Made by a program: the position numbers and the translations under genes | Assembly (NCBI GenBank): GCA_940671915.1 | Contig: CALNVZ010000174.1 | Coordinates: 18,316,313 to 18,380,312, forward strand | DNA length: 64,000 nt | Reading direction: 5' to 3' | Origin: Paracentrotus lividus | Lineage: Eukaryota; Echinodermata; Echinoidea; Camarodonta; Echinidae | The notes under the pieces: generated by a model | The model's input: only the letters and a program-made list of their open reading frames with translations | Database searches by the model: none | What the model was told of the DNA's origin: nothing | Shown here: positions 1 to 12,739 of the stretch, piece after piece | How positions within the stretch are numbered: position 1 is the first letter of the stretch | Layout of the letters: the number at the start of each line of letters is the position of its first letter

Positions 1-1107
1 AACATTGAAATCAACCTTCCCTCTACTTGCATATACCTATTGCATGTATATCATCCATGTTTTTTCTTCTTTCTGCTTTCGAGCATTTGTTTTTAAACTC
101 CCGTTAAAATATGTAATTTATCTCTCATCTCCATTTAAGAATATGTTGTGTTTCTTATATGTTTTTGTCATTCTTCATATTGTCGTTTCTTGACTTGAAA
201 TCTGCTTTTGCCTTTATTTACTTTTTTCCCCCTCATCTTCCTGTACATTTGTAATGTTTTGCTATATCTAAACATCTATCTTTTCGATTCTCTGTGATTT
301 TTCTGCATTGAAACACTGCTCTCGTTGTCGCCATGTCTCTGTCCTCTATATCATTCATTTCACACTGCTTGATATCATTCTACCATATTCTACCATATCA
401 TTCTACCATAATGATGACCTTTGACCTTGTTCCTTTTAACATTGCTTGCTAATATCCCATCATGCATCTCTCTTGACATGTAATCACCTACATTTGCTTG
501 CATACCATCCCCACCTTGCATCTTGAATTACTGATGCTCTAAATCTAATGACCCACCACACCGTCTTTCCTTTTCGATCTCTGATTGACATGTTTCTTGT
601 TTTTCTTCTAAAAAAAACTTTTGCTTCTTGATATCTCATAATATTGCTGTATTTCTGCTTGCATGCTTATATGACATCTTGATAATGCTGCCCATCATAC
701 AATTCATTTACTGCATGTAATGCCTACTCCAATACCTTTCTTTATCTCCCTTCCTCGCTATCTCTTTCACACCAATCGATGACTGCAAATACCTTGCATC
801 CTTCTCCCTTTAAATCTCCAACCCTTCCACCGATTATCAAAAATATCCATATATAAAAATTTGTACTAGTCCCCACCCACTTCTTAACACACTATTTACA
901 ATTTAACTGCTGCCAAACTAATAATAATAAACCACTGTTAATATTCCTTTGTAATAACGCAACAATCACTTTCAACTAACGCTCTCTGCAATCACAATGC
1001 TCTATCAACCTTTGTCTAAAACACACACCACCTCTCTGACCACCACTGCCTCAAACACCCACCACCCACCCACACTTTACCATCTTTTTGCCGTGTGTGT
1101 TTCCGGC
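1..1107 (+). other. Pyrimidine-rich intron segment upstream of a microexon candidate
   Basis: The plus strand is strongly T/C-rich with many short CTTT/TCTC runs and no credible coding frame. It contains TGCATG at 41-46, 660-665 and 712-717, the motif bound by RBFOX-type splicing factors. It ends in a T-rich tract and AG directly before the 21-base exon candidate. The reading as regulated intron is inference; a simple low-complexity region is the alternative. Confidence 0.4.
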
Positions 1108-1128
1108 ACAGTGCCTCAGCAACTGGGA
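1108..1128 (+). CDS. Candidate 21-nt microexon
   Basis: A tract ending TTTCCGGCACAG is followed by 21 bases and the donor GTAATT. The length is a multiple of three, so inclusion would keep frame. In phase 0 it reads CLSNWEK; the other frames are also open. Two downstream candidate exons (4291 and 8277) are both open longest in phase 0, which fits this exon preceding either of them. The parent protein is not recognised because upstream exons lie outside the window. Transcript evidence would be needed to be sure. Confidence 0.35.
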
Positions 1129-3900
1129 GAAGGTAATTCATCTATTTTCGGAGTCCCTTTTTAACACTTTCAAGAGACAGTTGCTTCTACTTATTTTTTT
1201 TAATGATCATTTTCATCTTTTCACCTAGCCGTTCACTTTGTCTTCATTTCATTCATATGTCACTATATTTTGATGTTTCTCATCTTTTCCTCACTTCGCT
1301 TCATTGTAGTCTGTGCTATATTCATCTTGTTTATTGGTTAATGATATATCCATCTCTCATTAATAACGCACTTCATATAATTCCATGCTTCAATTCATTT
1401 CCATTTGGTTTTACTATCATTTTGGATTCCAACTTAACTGAAATCCTGTCAGATATCACCAGGTATCTATTCGTATTTTTGCGGCTTTTCAATCTGCAAA
1501 GAATTTTAAGGCCACACATATAAACAGCAAATAAATATTTTCTGAAGAAAACTGTGAATTGGATAACAATTAAGAATTGAATAATTAATCCAAAAAAAAT
1601 ATCCTTAAAAAAAAAAAGATTAAAAGTCCCTACAGAGGCATTTCTATGCTGGTCGAACAATCAAATTTATAGATACAAATTATGTACTTTGGTTGATCAG
1701 TCATAATGAGAGACTAATATGTGGGTTAATTAATGTGAAATGCTGTGAGGGTCACATATGACAAATAAAAGCACTATATAAGTACCCATTAAAGAGTATA
1801 CTGCAAACCAAAAACCTGGAAATTGAAAGCATTGCACATTGTTAATGGAGAGATGCTTGCCTGTTTTGCTTGCACATAATTTAGCTTTTCATGTCGATAG
1901 CTAACATTGTTCTCTTTTAGCAGTCTTGTAGCCTTCTATACAATCAGAATCATTTGTCATATCTAACTTTGTAGATTAACATCGACTTCTCAACGTCTTT
2001 CTTTTTTAACATACCAAAACCTTCAAATATTGCTGACCTAAAAGCATGTACCATCCAGCTAGGTGCTCATTACTATTTTATAAAAGAATCAGTATTTCAT
2101 GGCTAATTGTACAGGTTCATTTAGTTTAGTTCAAATTTAGAAAAGTAGAGCATACACAACATAGTATATAAAACTTTGATATCTGTTATATCAATGAGCC
2201 TTCCAAATGGCTTTTCATTTATAGCAGGGTAACAGTCAAGTACTCCAAGTCTTTAACGATCAGCAATACTTTCCTTATTAAGCACTTTGTGAAATTGAAC
2301 ATATAAATGCAACGTTTGTCTTTAAAAAAAAAAATCATTGTATGCAACTGAATAGAATATAAGAATGCAAAGAAATAATTATAGGTGTTTTTTTTTCTTT
2401 GACTTCAATGTTCATGTGTAGCCCTTAATTGCAATCTTATGATTATATTTGCTTACAGGGTCTTCCTCTCTTAGGTTGAGCTTCATGATCAAAACCCCAC
2501 ATCCTTTGCCATGAAACATCAAAAAGCTAATATTTAGTCATGGCATGCTGTACCATCAATACCTCAGAAAACTTCTTTCATTTGTCTATTTATGTGTCAT
2601 CATCTACTAACATTGTGATCATTTAGCTAGTATTCTTGTTCTGTCTGTAAAGTGTGTCATGTAAGAAGACAGTCCCTTTAAACAGAGAGTAGCAAAGTAT
2701 ATTGGGTAGCTCTAGAGTAGGCCTACAATTTACATTAAGTATTTAATCTGAGTACGTCACAAACCAAAGTTTACATGGTGAACCAAAGTTTATAGTCGAT
2801 TAACAAAATGTGTGTCATTGTGTAAGTATCATATTTCTAGCTTAATTTATGCATAGTTATTAGTGTGTACACCAACTCTTCAATGGTGCTATATACTCTT
2901 AATAACTGCCAGAGGAAATTCAGTACTTTTCATTGAAATAATTAAAATCAGTATTGATTGTGATATTTCCCCTATTCATGGTTTGGGAGTGCTCTTCCTA
3001 ATATAGTTTATCATAGCACTGAAGACATAAATATGTAATCCTAATGTTCACACAATTAATTAATTGCAAATCAATGAAAATGAAGAGATATATGAGGGGA
3101 GGGGCAGAAATTTATCATTTTCTTTTAATGTTACTTAGGCAGTAGAATTTAATTAAACAAAAGAACTCCTTTTGTATTATCAATCATGAATGCATGCCTT
3201 AAATACTACTTTAGAATAATATTTTGTCAAGAAGGAGGTTAAAAAAATACTACAGGTTTTGATAAGACAAGATGTGTGTTCGAACATAGAACATTATATT
3301 GACAAGTTATATATATATATTATGCTACATACAAAAAAAGTATTCTTTGAGTTTGGGGGGGGGTGTATTGAATTAAATTTATTATCGTGGATCCTCAACA
3401 ATTCTGATGAGAAGCCAAAATTGTAATCAAAGATTTTTTTTTTTTAAACCCTGCCGTCCTTCAGGTTACAGCTAGTAAGATGAGTTAACCTATTTTTTTC
3501 GGGGGGGGGAAGGGACTGCATCTTTAACCTCTGTTTGGAATTAACGTGAAGAGAAATTCATGCTCATTGTTTAAGAAAAACATGTATATTTTGCTCACAT
3601 CCTTTTAATTTTTTATATGACATTACTGATATTTTCTTTTTGATTATTTTGGTTCATCCAATTCCAAATTTCATCTTTTTTGCTTCACTTTCTTTGTTAC
3701 AATTTTCCTTCCTGTGCACTCTTAGACAATATATAAAACATTGCACATATATATCTCTCTAGCTCTTGATTATACTTGGGGTCTTGTCATAGAGGTAATC
3801 TCAAAATGATTTCCTACAAGCATTCTTCAATACATAGACACCATGCACCTTTTAACTGTAATAGTATAGTCTGAATGAAGAATGTTAATCTGGATAATGC
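1129..3900 (+). other. Intron or intergenic, no gene seen
   Basis: AT-rich sequence with short homopolymers, a (TA)n run near 3309-3320 and G runs near 3355 and 3501. Open frames are short, low-complexity and lack family resemblance. If the flanking exon candidates are real this is intron. Confidence 0.5.
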
Positions 3901-3908
3901 AACATCTT

Positions 3909-4125
3909 ATGGTTTTATCTCATTTCGCGGAAACTAATTTGAGACGGATTTGGGGCTACTTTGAGACGGTTTTGAAACGGCTTTGAGACAGTTTTGAAAA
4001 TTGTCGCAGAGATGTTTCCGCGACAGAAAAAAGTATCGGAGACGTCTCTAATACTTTTTATGTGTTGCGGAGACTACAGTTTCTTTTCCTTCGCGGAGAC
4101 GTCTCCGCGAAGTGAGATACCACCA
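3909..4125. repeat. Foldback element built on GAGACGTCTC, copy 1
   Basis: The left end ATGGTTTTATCTCATTTCGC and the right end (4104-4125, ending GTGAGATACCACCAT) are inverted copies with few mismatches. The interior repeats GAGACG and GAGACGTCTC, itself self-complementary, so the whole element can fold. A second copy lies at 51848-52087 with the same ends. No coding capacity; a non-autonomous DNA element is likely. Confidence 0.7.
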
Positions 4126-4290
4126 TTATCACACATGCCATTTCTAGAATTCTCAAATTTCTTTCACTTTTCGTGCAAAACTTTCATTTTTATACGTTGT
4201 TGAGTACAATACGTAACCTTCATCCGTTTCATTTATATGTTTTTTTTTCTTCTTCATTTTTTTCCTGCATTTGTTCTTCTCATCCTAGAC

Positions 4291-4353
4291 CAAGTCTCTG
4301 ATCCCTAAATTGCCAAGTCTGGCAACCAAGGCGGAAGTCTTGGATAAATGATG
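4291..4353 (+). CDS. Candidate alternative terminal exon
   Basis: A long pyrimidine tract (about 4236-4288) ends in CATCCTAG. Phase 0 then reads 20 codons, TKSLIPKLPSLATKAEVLDK, before TGA. The other phases stop within a few codons. The strong acceptor and the phase shared with the 8277 candidate suggest an alternative carboxy-terminal exon or a 3' UTR exon of the same plus-strand gene. The protein is not recognised. Confidence 0.35.
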
Positions 4354-4359
4354 CCCGCT

Positions 4360-7300
4360 TGCAGACGCTTCACCATCAACACTAATCATGGTACTAAAAC
4401 TTTCTTTTTTCTAAAAGGAAAAATGGAAGGCACACCCCAACTCATTTAGCAACCACTCCTAAAATAAAGGCCTTTGCATATCACATTTGAATCAATAGAT
4501 TTTCCTGTATTACCAGTATGTATTCAAAACAAAAGGCTTTTTTGTCCATCGCAAGTGGCTGAAATCAATCTCTAGATGTACATGTACTAACCCATCTCAA
4601 AAGATTCTGGCAAATTTCTGCACATTTCTGCTTAGGAAAAGTTTTGACAATTTTTACCTAATTTTATGTATTTATGTAGATTTTATAGTAATTTGCACAT
4701 ATTTACAAACACTTGGAAAGATATCTAGTTTCCCTTCTTATCTACTCATACATTGTAGCTTAACTTTGTTCAATACAATAGATTTCATAACCCGTTATCT
4801 TATCAAAACAGTTTATTCATACTTTTGAGAATGGGTGAACCAAAAATCCAATATTTATGTGCAAAGGTCTAAAAGTACATGTAGTTTTTTATAATAAAGA
4901 ATATGGAAAATAAATACTCATTCCATGATCTTGAGAGTTTTTTTATATTAAACTATTTTATCAATGTGCTTATTGAAGTATAAGTGCAGACCATTTTCAT
5001 ATTTACAGACTACACTCAAATATATTATTGCAAAGGGGTTAGTAGTATTCATTGAACATTGCAAGTAGTCAAACCTTGTCATATTTTATACCACTTGGCC
5101 TTTCGTATCTAATCGTTATATTCTGAAAATGGTCTGCTCTTTATAACTTCAAGACCTTTTATTTCATCTATGATTGTTGTAAAGTTGTATTTATATGTCC
5201 TTGTTTTGTTTTGTTTGTAAAGTAGTGTGAATAAGTAAGTTCTGTAATAATCTATGTTGCCCCTATCATATCCTATATTGGCTCTTCCTGGCATGTGCAC
5301 TAATATATCTATACTGAAAAGTGAGAGCTGCATGTACCTGATTAGTGATTGTGCATGCCTAATCTCTCGTCATGTGATCTTATTTTAGTTTGTATATAAT
5401 TAATATACTGGTTTCAGCTAGTTTCAGCCAGTTTTAGCTGGTTTCAACTAGTTAATAAAGAAGTAAAATCATCACTACATCATTTTGCGTTGGATTATTT
5501 ACTGGATTATTCTTCATCATCACAAATAACAACTCCACCAGGTGACTAACATGCCAGAGTTTCATGTCAATCATTTTACATGAAATTTTATGTCACACAG
5601 CCTAGAAACTTACAGAATATTCCAGTCAATATCACCTGTTTGCACAAAATGTAAAAGGTATTTCCTCAAGTTTTGGTATTGCGTGGGATTTACAATGTAG
5701 TTTAGAGTGAAGGCATTTAAAAGTAACTCTGAGTTGTTTTATCACACAGTAGATGAGTTGTTTATACAAGAACAATGTGGGGAAAAAAATGCTAGAAATA
5801 AATATTTACTGGTATATACACACAACTAAAATTTTGCAAATGTGTATGAAACCGAATGTTATTCACACATTTGCGATGACTTTATCAATATGGCTTTCTT
5901 GTGTCATTACTTTGCTACTACAAAATCATGTTTTATGTTTAATTCATTTGTCACTTTGGCACTCCAGATTTATTTGATTCTGTAAGAATTTATTATGAAA
6001 TTTGAATATAAATGCTTACAGAATTATAGGTGCATGTCATGGACATGGAAACATTGATGAATAAACTATAGAAATAGGCATGATAAGTGTCCTTTTAAAA
6101 ATGAATAATTTTAAATCAATGAGCAACGGCTTCTTATAACCAAATATGTAAAGTGGGTAGTTTTTTTCTGAAGTAATGTATGTTTTGTTTTGGTAGTATA
6201 TTATGTGTAAATGTTCATTCATGTAGTATATCATTTAAACAAGATGAGAATAGTGAAAGGTGTTGTTTTCTGTGATAATAATGAATATTGCTTGTTGTTC
6301 AATGTTAAAACATTTAATTTATATGTCCTGGTCATTTATCATGACAATTATAATAAAACCAGAGTGCTCCTGTACATGTACCTGTGCATCTAACCTAATT
6401 TCATTCCATTTAGAAGAGGGAAATGATATTTCAAACAAATTTGTCACGTCTTGATCTATATAAAATTATGATTTGCCTTAAGGGCAGAAATGAAAAGTTG
6501 TTAAATGTTCACACAGAAGTAGATACCATAAAATAAGGTACATTGGGTAACACAATTACATCTAACATGCTGAAAGTTTCTTTGTGCATTGTTGGAAACT
6601 TACAAAGTTTCCTTTCTTCATTTAAGGTGGTTTATTGAATGTGGTCTTGTCAATCACGTGTACATGGACTTGATTTCTGGATGTACATGGAAAAGATATT
6701 TTTTCTGACTTCAAAGTTGTTGATTAATTCATTTAACTGATCACGGAAATGGTCAATAGGAAAATATCTTCACACTGTCTCATTCATTTTCTAATTCCAA
6801 CAGGTCTTCAACAATTAAAAAAAAATGTGAAACTACAAAATTATGAATTTGTTGTTCAGATTAATTTGGAAAATAGAAGGTTGCAGTATTCAATGTTGGA
6901 GCTTAGCTTAAGCCTCTTGTGCATATCAATATTACATGAGGCACTCTTAAAGATGGGATAAAGCAAACTCATTTCCTGTATTCTATGGGATAAAGGAAAT
7001 TCGTTTACTTTGTTTTATACTTTTTAAAAGATTATTTTACACAAATATTAATTGCTCTACCCCTAACTAAAACTGTGTTAAATATATGCAAAATACTTGC
7101 ACATTCCAGCAAACACTTTTGCTGGTCATTTTATGTCGGGTATGTTTATGGTTCTGTCATATTAAAATGGGTCAACATATCATATGCCCATGAAAGTTGA
7201 TGTGTTAAAAAGGTATCACATCAATGTAGGGCCTACATTTAACTAATCATTTACAAAGCATTATATGAGGAACTATTATCATTTGGGGGATAAGTTTGTA

Positions 7301-8270
7301 GCTATAGTGGTACATATTGTTGAACAGCAGTTTGAATCTTTGTAATAATCTTCAGAACCACCCATTGCACCCACCCTCCCTTCCATACGCTATGCTGTAT
7401 GTACATTTCATGACAGTGTTATGTGTCCCAAATCCAAATGGTCTGCTAAAGTTTGTTAGTACCCTTGTGAAAGTGACTTCAGTATTATTTTGATATATTA
7501 TACATTTACTGTGTCGATGTATTTGGCATGAATATACATCTAATATAAGAATAACTCATCATTTTTTAAAAATTCTAATGCAAGTTACTGTTGTGTTGTA
7601 TTATATAAAAAAAAAAATTAGCTGGTACAGATATTTTACTGCCCATAATTACAAATTATTACCAATTCATGGGAGGGGTGAGAGGCTTGCTATGCTTCAG
7701 GCTTCTTGTTTAATTTTTTAAAAATTTTGAATAAAATTCACCAATAACTGGCTCTAAAATATAAGTCCCTAACCTTTAAGTTCATCAAAATTACATTATT
7801 GTATTGTAAATTAGCTGTACCATTCCAAGCAAAGCTTTTCCAATAATTACTTTATACATTTAACAGTTTCTGCACTTTACAAAAGGCTTTCTAATACCGT
7901 GGCTTTGGTTTGTATTTATAATACTTCCTCAGAAGAAGTGTCCAAAACACATGAACTATTTTATGTATTTGCCTGCACCCATTTACTCAATCGTACATTA
8001 GGAAACAGAATAACAAAATTTACATTTTGAGATGGGCATAAAAATTCACTCTTCAATAAATATCAGTATTTTTTCAATTTTGGAAACAATATATTCTACC
8101 ACTTAATTGAAGTGCTTACATTCATCATTAGTGTGATGGCTTAGTTGAAAGTATCATTTGCACTTTACAAGTTTTGAAAGCTTGCCTTTACCATGCCCTT
8201 ATCATGAATACCACCCTTCATCTCATGCTTGTCTCTTCTTGATTGGTTTTGTTTTCTATCTGCTCTTGTT
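4360..8270 (+). other. Intron-like stretch, no gene seen
   Basis: AT-rich, with A and T homopolymers and short open frames that look random. No conserved domain, RNA gene or well-formed repeat was recognised. Confidence 0.5.
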
Positions 8271-8276
8271 TTTCAG

Positions 8277-8324
8277 CACCCTAACAAGTTAATGCAGCAT
8301 CTTACGAACCTACACATAGTCTAA
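8277..8324 (+). CDS. Candidate terminal exon with 3' UTR to about 9.3 kb
   Basis: A textbook pyrimidine tract (TTTTGTTTTCTATCTGCTC then TTGTTTTTCAG) is followed in phase 0 by 15 codons, HPNKLMQHLTNLHIV, and TAA. The next kilobase is less AT-rich than its surroundings and contains AATAAA at 9286-9291, a possible polyadenylation signal. Another open stretch in this exon (about 8342-8428, reading WIRALTEQTDYCM before a stop) resembles the last helix of a PH domain but has a stop just upstream. It would require use of an internal AG as acceptor. Confidence 0.35.
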   Translation, partial: HPNKLMQHLTNLHIV

Positions 8325-9285
8325 CCAAGCCTGTCTGAGCTGGAGCATGGATCCGGGCTCTTACAGAGCAAACTGACTACTGCATGAGCATTGTGGATGA
8401 TGATGACAATACCATCAAATACAAATGAGAGGACCCTCCCATCCAACAATCACTTTACCCCCTTTACAATGGTGGTCATGCTTATAGTCACCTTAACAAG
8501 AAACACCTTGCAAGCAAGCAAATCGACTACCTGACTCCAGGACCTACCCAAGTGGAGTGGCTTTTTAACCAGCACTGCTTCTTGAAACTACTTCTAAAAC
8601 TTGACATGTAAAGGCGTGCAATGACATGCTAGGCATTAATAATGACAAATTAACAGCTCGTAAGAGACTCCAGAGATATGTGTCTCTCTGTTTCATTAAT
8701 GTGTGTGTTCTTCATTGGACCATCTTCTACAAAGGAGACAAAGAGACAAAGATACTCTTGCACGGATTTTTGCATATTCTCTGGTCCTTCAATTTTTTTT
8801 AAAGACTTTTATATGAGATTGAAGTAGAGTATGAATTGTTTCTTTCCCTTTTGCCAATCAGAAGCTGAGATCATTCTCCCATAACCCCCTTGCCTATTTA
8901 ATCTTTCTTCTTGCTTCTCTTCTCTTTGGATATGCTCATTTGCATAGATGGGTGTTAACTCGCGATGGCAACGAGCAGCCCTGCTTGTTCGCTCCCACCT
9001 TCATACGAGGGCGCCGATGGCTTCAAACGAGGAACCAATGAGCCATGCACGCAAAGTTCAAACCTTGTGATCGTAGGCACACAGCGCATCAAGCGTTACA
9101 AGTCATGCCCTAAAGTGTTGTTATTTTCAGTGGAACACCATAGGTGGATGAGAGCAACTGATATGCTTTTCTAGCAAGATATGATATGATAGCTCTAGAA
9201 TACATCAACAGAGAAGTCTTTGTGTGTGAAGAAATGAAACATAGAGGACAAGTCTATGAAGGCAGGAATATAATCTCTGTGATGG

Positions 9286-9291
9286 AATAAA
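9286..9291 (+). promoter_or_regulatory. Possible polyadenylation signal AATAAA
   Basis: A consensus hexamer about 0.96 kb after the stop of the candidate terminal exon. Hexamers of this kind occur by chance in AT-rich DNA, so support is positional only. Confidence 0.25.
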
Positions 9292-9319
9292 AACTCTGCA
9301 CATGCCATATATTAATAAG

Positions 9320-12250
9320 AAGGATCACTCTTCAACTCCACGGCACATCAGATCTCTTCAATGAAAATGACATTTTCTGAGAATAACTGGTAGATGTTTA
9401 AATACCAGCTAATTGTTTCAAATAACTGCTTGTAATACATTTGTGTTCCAAAAATACGTGTACCCTCATAAATGAAGATAACAAATATCCCAGAAAACAA
9501 TGTAAGATTCATCTGATAGCTGTATTTGTAATCCCCTAGTAAAAAAAAATTAACAAAAAAAATCAGTCATGTAATAGATTTACAATCAAAATGTTTGCAC
9601 CAATCATGTCATAGAACACATAGTTATGTCCATGAGACACAATAACATGTAGCTTGTCTTCTTGAATAAATGTTCATAGATTATGATACGTCTGTTAGCA
9701 CACTACAAAGTGGTGCTGGTTTTCTTCAATTTTTAAGAAAGTTACCCCTTCTATACAATTTAATTGCTTTAAGCTACAAGAAATAAAAGAAAAGTATTTT
9801 CCAAGGGTCAGCTGTAACACAAGAGATGGATACATATTAATGGCAATTTGATCGCCAGATCTGTAAAGTGAATTTTTGTCTAGACGTATCCTTGAATGTT
9901 ATGTGTAGTTTTTAATCTGTTTCCTTTTATTTCATTCCAATGGATTAGATATGCGCTTTTAATAACAAAAAATCTTGTAATGTTTTCTTTTTGTGTAATA
10001 AGAGTTGTATACCACTGCTTACAAGTTATCTAAAAACATGTTTATTGCAATATTGGGTGTCAGTTTAAGAACTTTAAGTTTTAAGAACTGCTGGTTGGTT
10101 CACGAATATTGATGGTATAACTGTTTGGGAAACTTTACATTAAAAAAAGGTCAGTTTTTCATATTATTTGTGATTTTATTGACTGGTTATCTTTAGTACA
10201 GTAATACATTATAGAATTTGTCAAATGAAATCATTCAATAAAAATGACACTAAAAGTTACATCTCCCACATTTCAAACAAAATTAAACTGGTAATCATGT
10301 CTTCGTTTTATTCTGTGGGCATGAGGAATAATATCCCGTCATTTCCTTTTTTCTTGCCATGAAAAAACAGTAAACAGATGTGCAATTAGTTTACCTTTAG
10401 CCAAACTTTGAGGTATGTACTTATGAGTATATAAGACTCTTATGAACTCTGCAGTATTGTTTTGAGTGTTGTGCGCTTAGACTGAATACCTCAGTGCAGG
10501 TGCAGAATCAGCATCGCCTGTGACAAAAGATTTTACCGACCCAATTGTCTGGGAATAATAGCAGCTTTATTATGCTTGTGCAAGGGCTGATAAAATCCTT
10601 TGTCTGATTCGTTAGTGGATCCGCTCTGCAGTAATCTTTGATATGTAGATGATACGATCTATCATTTGGGTTTCAGAAACATGAAATGCAGTCATATACT
10701 CTGCACTAAACAGATGTGTCAAATATTACTTTGGGGTTCTTAAAAGTACTTTTGAACGTTTGATGTTGAAAGATCAGTCCAAAATCTTGAAGGCAACAAT
10801 CATACCAAATTCTCCAACATGTTTGTAATTTCTTAGGAATGTCATGGTAACTTTCCTCCATATTATTACTTGCCAAATGAAGGAAAAAATAGCCAAAATT
10901 CTCTGCTAAAACCTAAAAAAAACAGGTTTTGAATAACATAATAAAATTGCTTTATTCTGAAGAAGAAACCAAAATTGATTTGAAGTGGAAAGTCAGTAGC
11001 ATTTTTGCTGATTTTAAAAGCAGATCTCACTTGAATGGTTTTGTTTTGGTCTAACTGTTGCATACAGGATTGGAAAAAAAATTCTTTCATTGTGTGCCCA
11101 ATAGAAATCATATATCTTATTCATACTTTTACTATGGTTGCACTAAGCTGTAATAAAATGTACTAATGAAAATTCAATTAAAATAATATTTTCTCACATG
11201 AGAAAAGTTTTGCCAACATACGATTGATTTTTGACCATGTCATGATAATAGCAAATGTAAATGTAGAGCAGAAAAAGGAATTTCACAATACATATGTATA
11301 ATATAATACAAGAAATATATGGTCATGATAATTTATATTGAATCTGCAGTGCATTTTTTGAAAAGTTAAGGGTGAATTTCCAAAGGATTTTTTTGTTGAC
11401 ACATACAAGTATGAAAATATTTAATATACTTATGAAATGATTCAAATGCACCTCTTGTTTATCTTTACTGAACAGTCACTGCTATAATATTTATGTTGCT
11501 TTAAGTATCAATGTACATGTTGTAACAAGCTCTTTAAGTGCAGTAGAAAGGGTAAAAAACAAATAACATAATAACACACTTTACTACCACAGGGTATGAA
11601 GCATATATTATGAAATGAAGTGCACCAGAAAGATTGCAAAATATTGCACATTATAAGTTGATTTACAGGAGTATTTTGGTCTTATTTATTTCATTCATTT
11701 GGTAGTTTAGTATTTTAAGCTAGTCTTGAATTCTGCTAAAGAGAAGGTGTTTCATTTGAAGAGAAAAAGATTGAAGGTCGTTTTGAATAGAACTTAATGC
11801 AGTCATTCAGTACTTAATGGAATCCTGATAGATGATATCAACCACACATCTCATAGTATACAAATAATGAATGTTTCCGAGTTCAATGGTGCCATTATTT
11901 CATGTGTTGAAAGATTTGAGGTGAAGCCGAATAGAACGGAAATAGTTCAACAAAAGAAAATATATCTATTATTGGTTTTATATATAACACAAAACTGCTG
12001 CACCGAAGACGTTGACATGATATTTTGAAGTGGCTTTAATCAGGTTTGTGTACGTAGGTGTTATACAACTGTAACAAAAAAATGGAAAAACTCACATTTA
12101 TCAAAACTACTAGCTCTGATTGTATGATCTGTCTTTGATCAGTACTTGGCTATTATGAAGATTCTACCACAATAGTTTGGTTGATATCATTCATAAATGG
12201 TCGTGATCATTCACTGCATGTTCATATCAATCATATGCAGTCTGGATAAT
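9320..12250. other. Gene-less stretch
   Basis: AT-rich DNA with short random frames. A weak inverted similarity around GACAAAAGATTTTA (about 10520) and TAAAATCCTTTGTC (about 10590) is the only structure noticed. Confidence 0.5.
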
Positions 12251-12256
12251 TCAGTG

Positions 12257-12733
12257 TACCCTCCCTGTTCACAAGTATGGCGACATAGCAAATATCTGTG
12301 TGTTTTTTTATTTTACAAGCCTTTCTGAATATTGTAATAATTCATTCATAACACCTAGCGTTGTTGACCATTTTTTTTTTTTTAATATTCTGTAAGGGAA
12401 AACTTGTCTTTTTTCTTTACTAAGACTGGTAGATTGATCAGACTAGGTCATTTCTCAAACAAGGGGAAGAAAAAAAAAACAAAGGCACCCAGTAATGAAA
12501 TTTGGAGGATGGGGCTTTTGTCCTTCCCCCTGTTTCAGAAATGACCAGGTCTGGTCATCTACTGCCTTCAGTAATCAAAAGAGACAAGTTTTCCCTTTTA
12601 GAAATTACAGAAATGGTCAACAACACTTTGGTTATAAATGAATACAGTAATACACGTAGCAATAAATAGAGAGGCTTGTTAAATGAAAAAATGCATGCAT
12701 TTTAGATATGTTGCCATACTGACAGGGAGGGTA
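12257..12733. mobile_element. Foldback MITE with about 200-bp arms, TA ends
   Basis: The left end TACCCTCCCTGT and the right end ACAGGGAGGGTA are exact inverts, and the similarity continues inward for about 200 bases per arm. For example GTTGTTGACCATTT near 12361 matches AAATGGTCAACAAC near 12612, and GGGAAAACTTGTCT matches AGACAAGTTTTCCC. Flanking TA on both sides fits a Tc1/mariner-type target site. No transposase frame. Confidence 0.8.
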
Positions 12734-12739
12734 TATTTC

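Noticed and set aside
8965-9174. 69-codon plus-strand frame starting MATSSPACSLPPSYEG
   Set aside because: Lies in the putative 3' UTR with no family resemblance and no splice support; a less AT-rich stretch can explain it.
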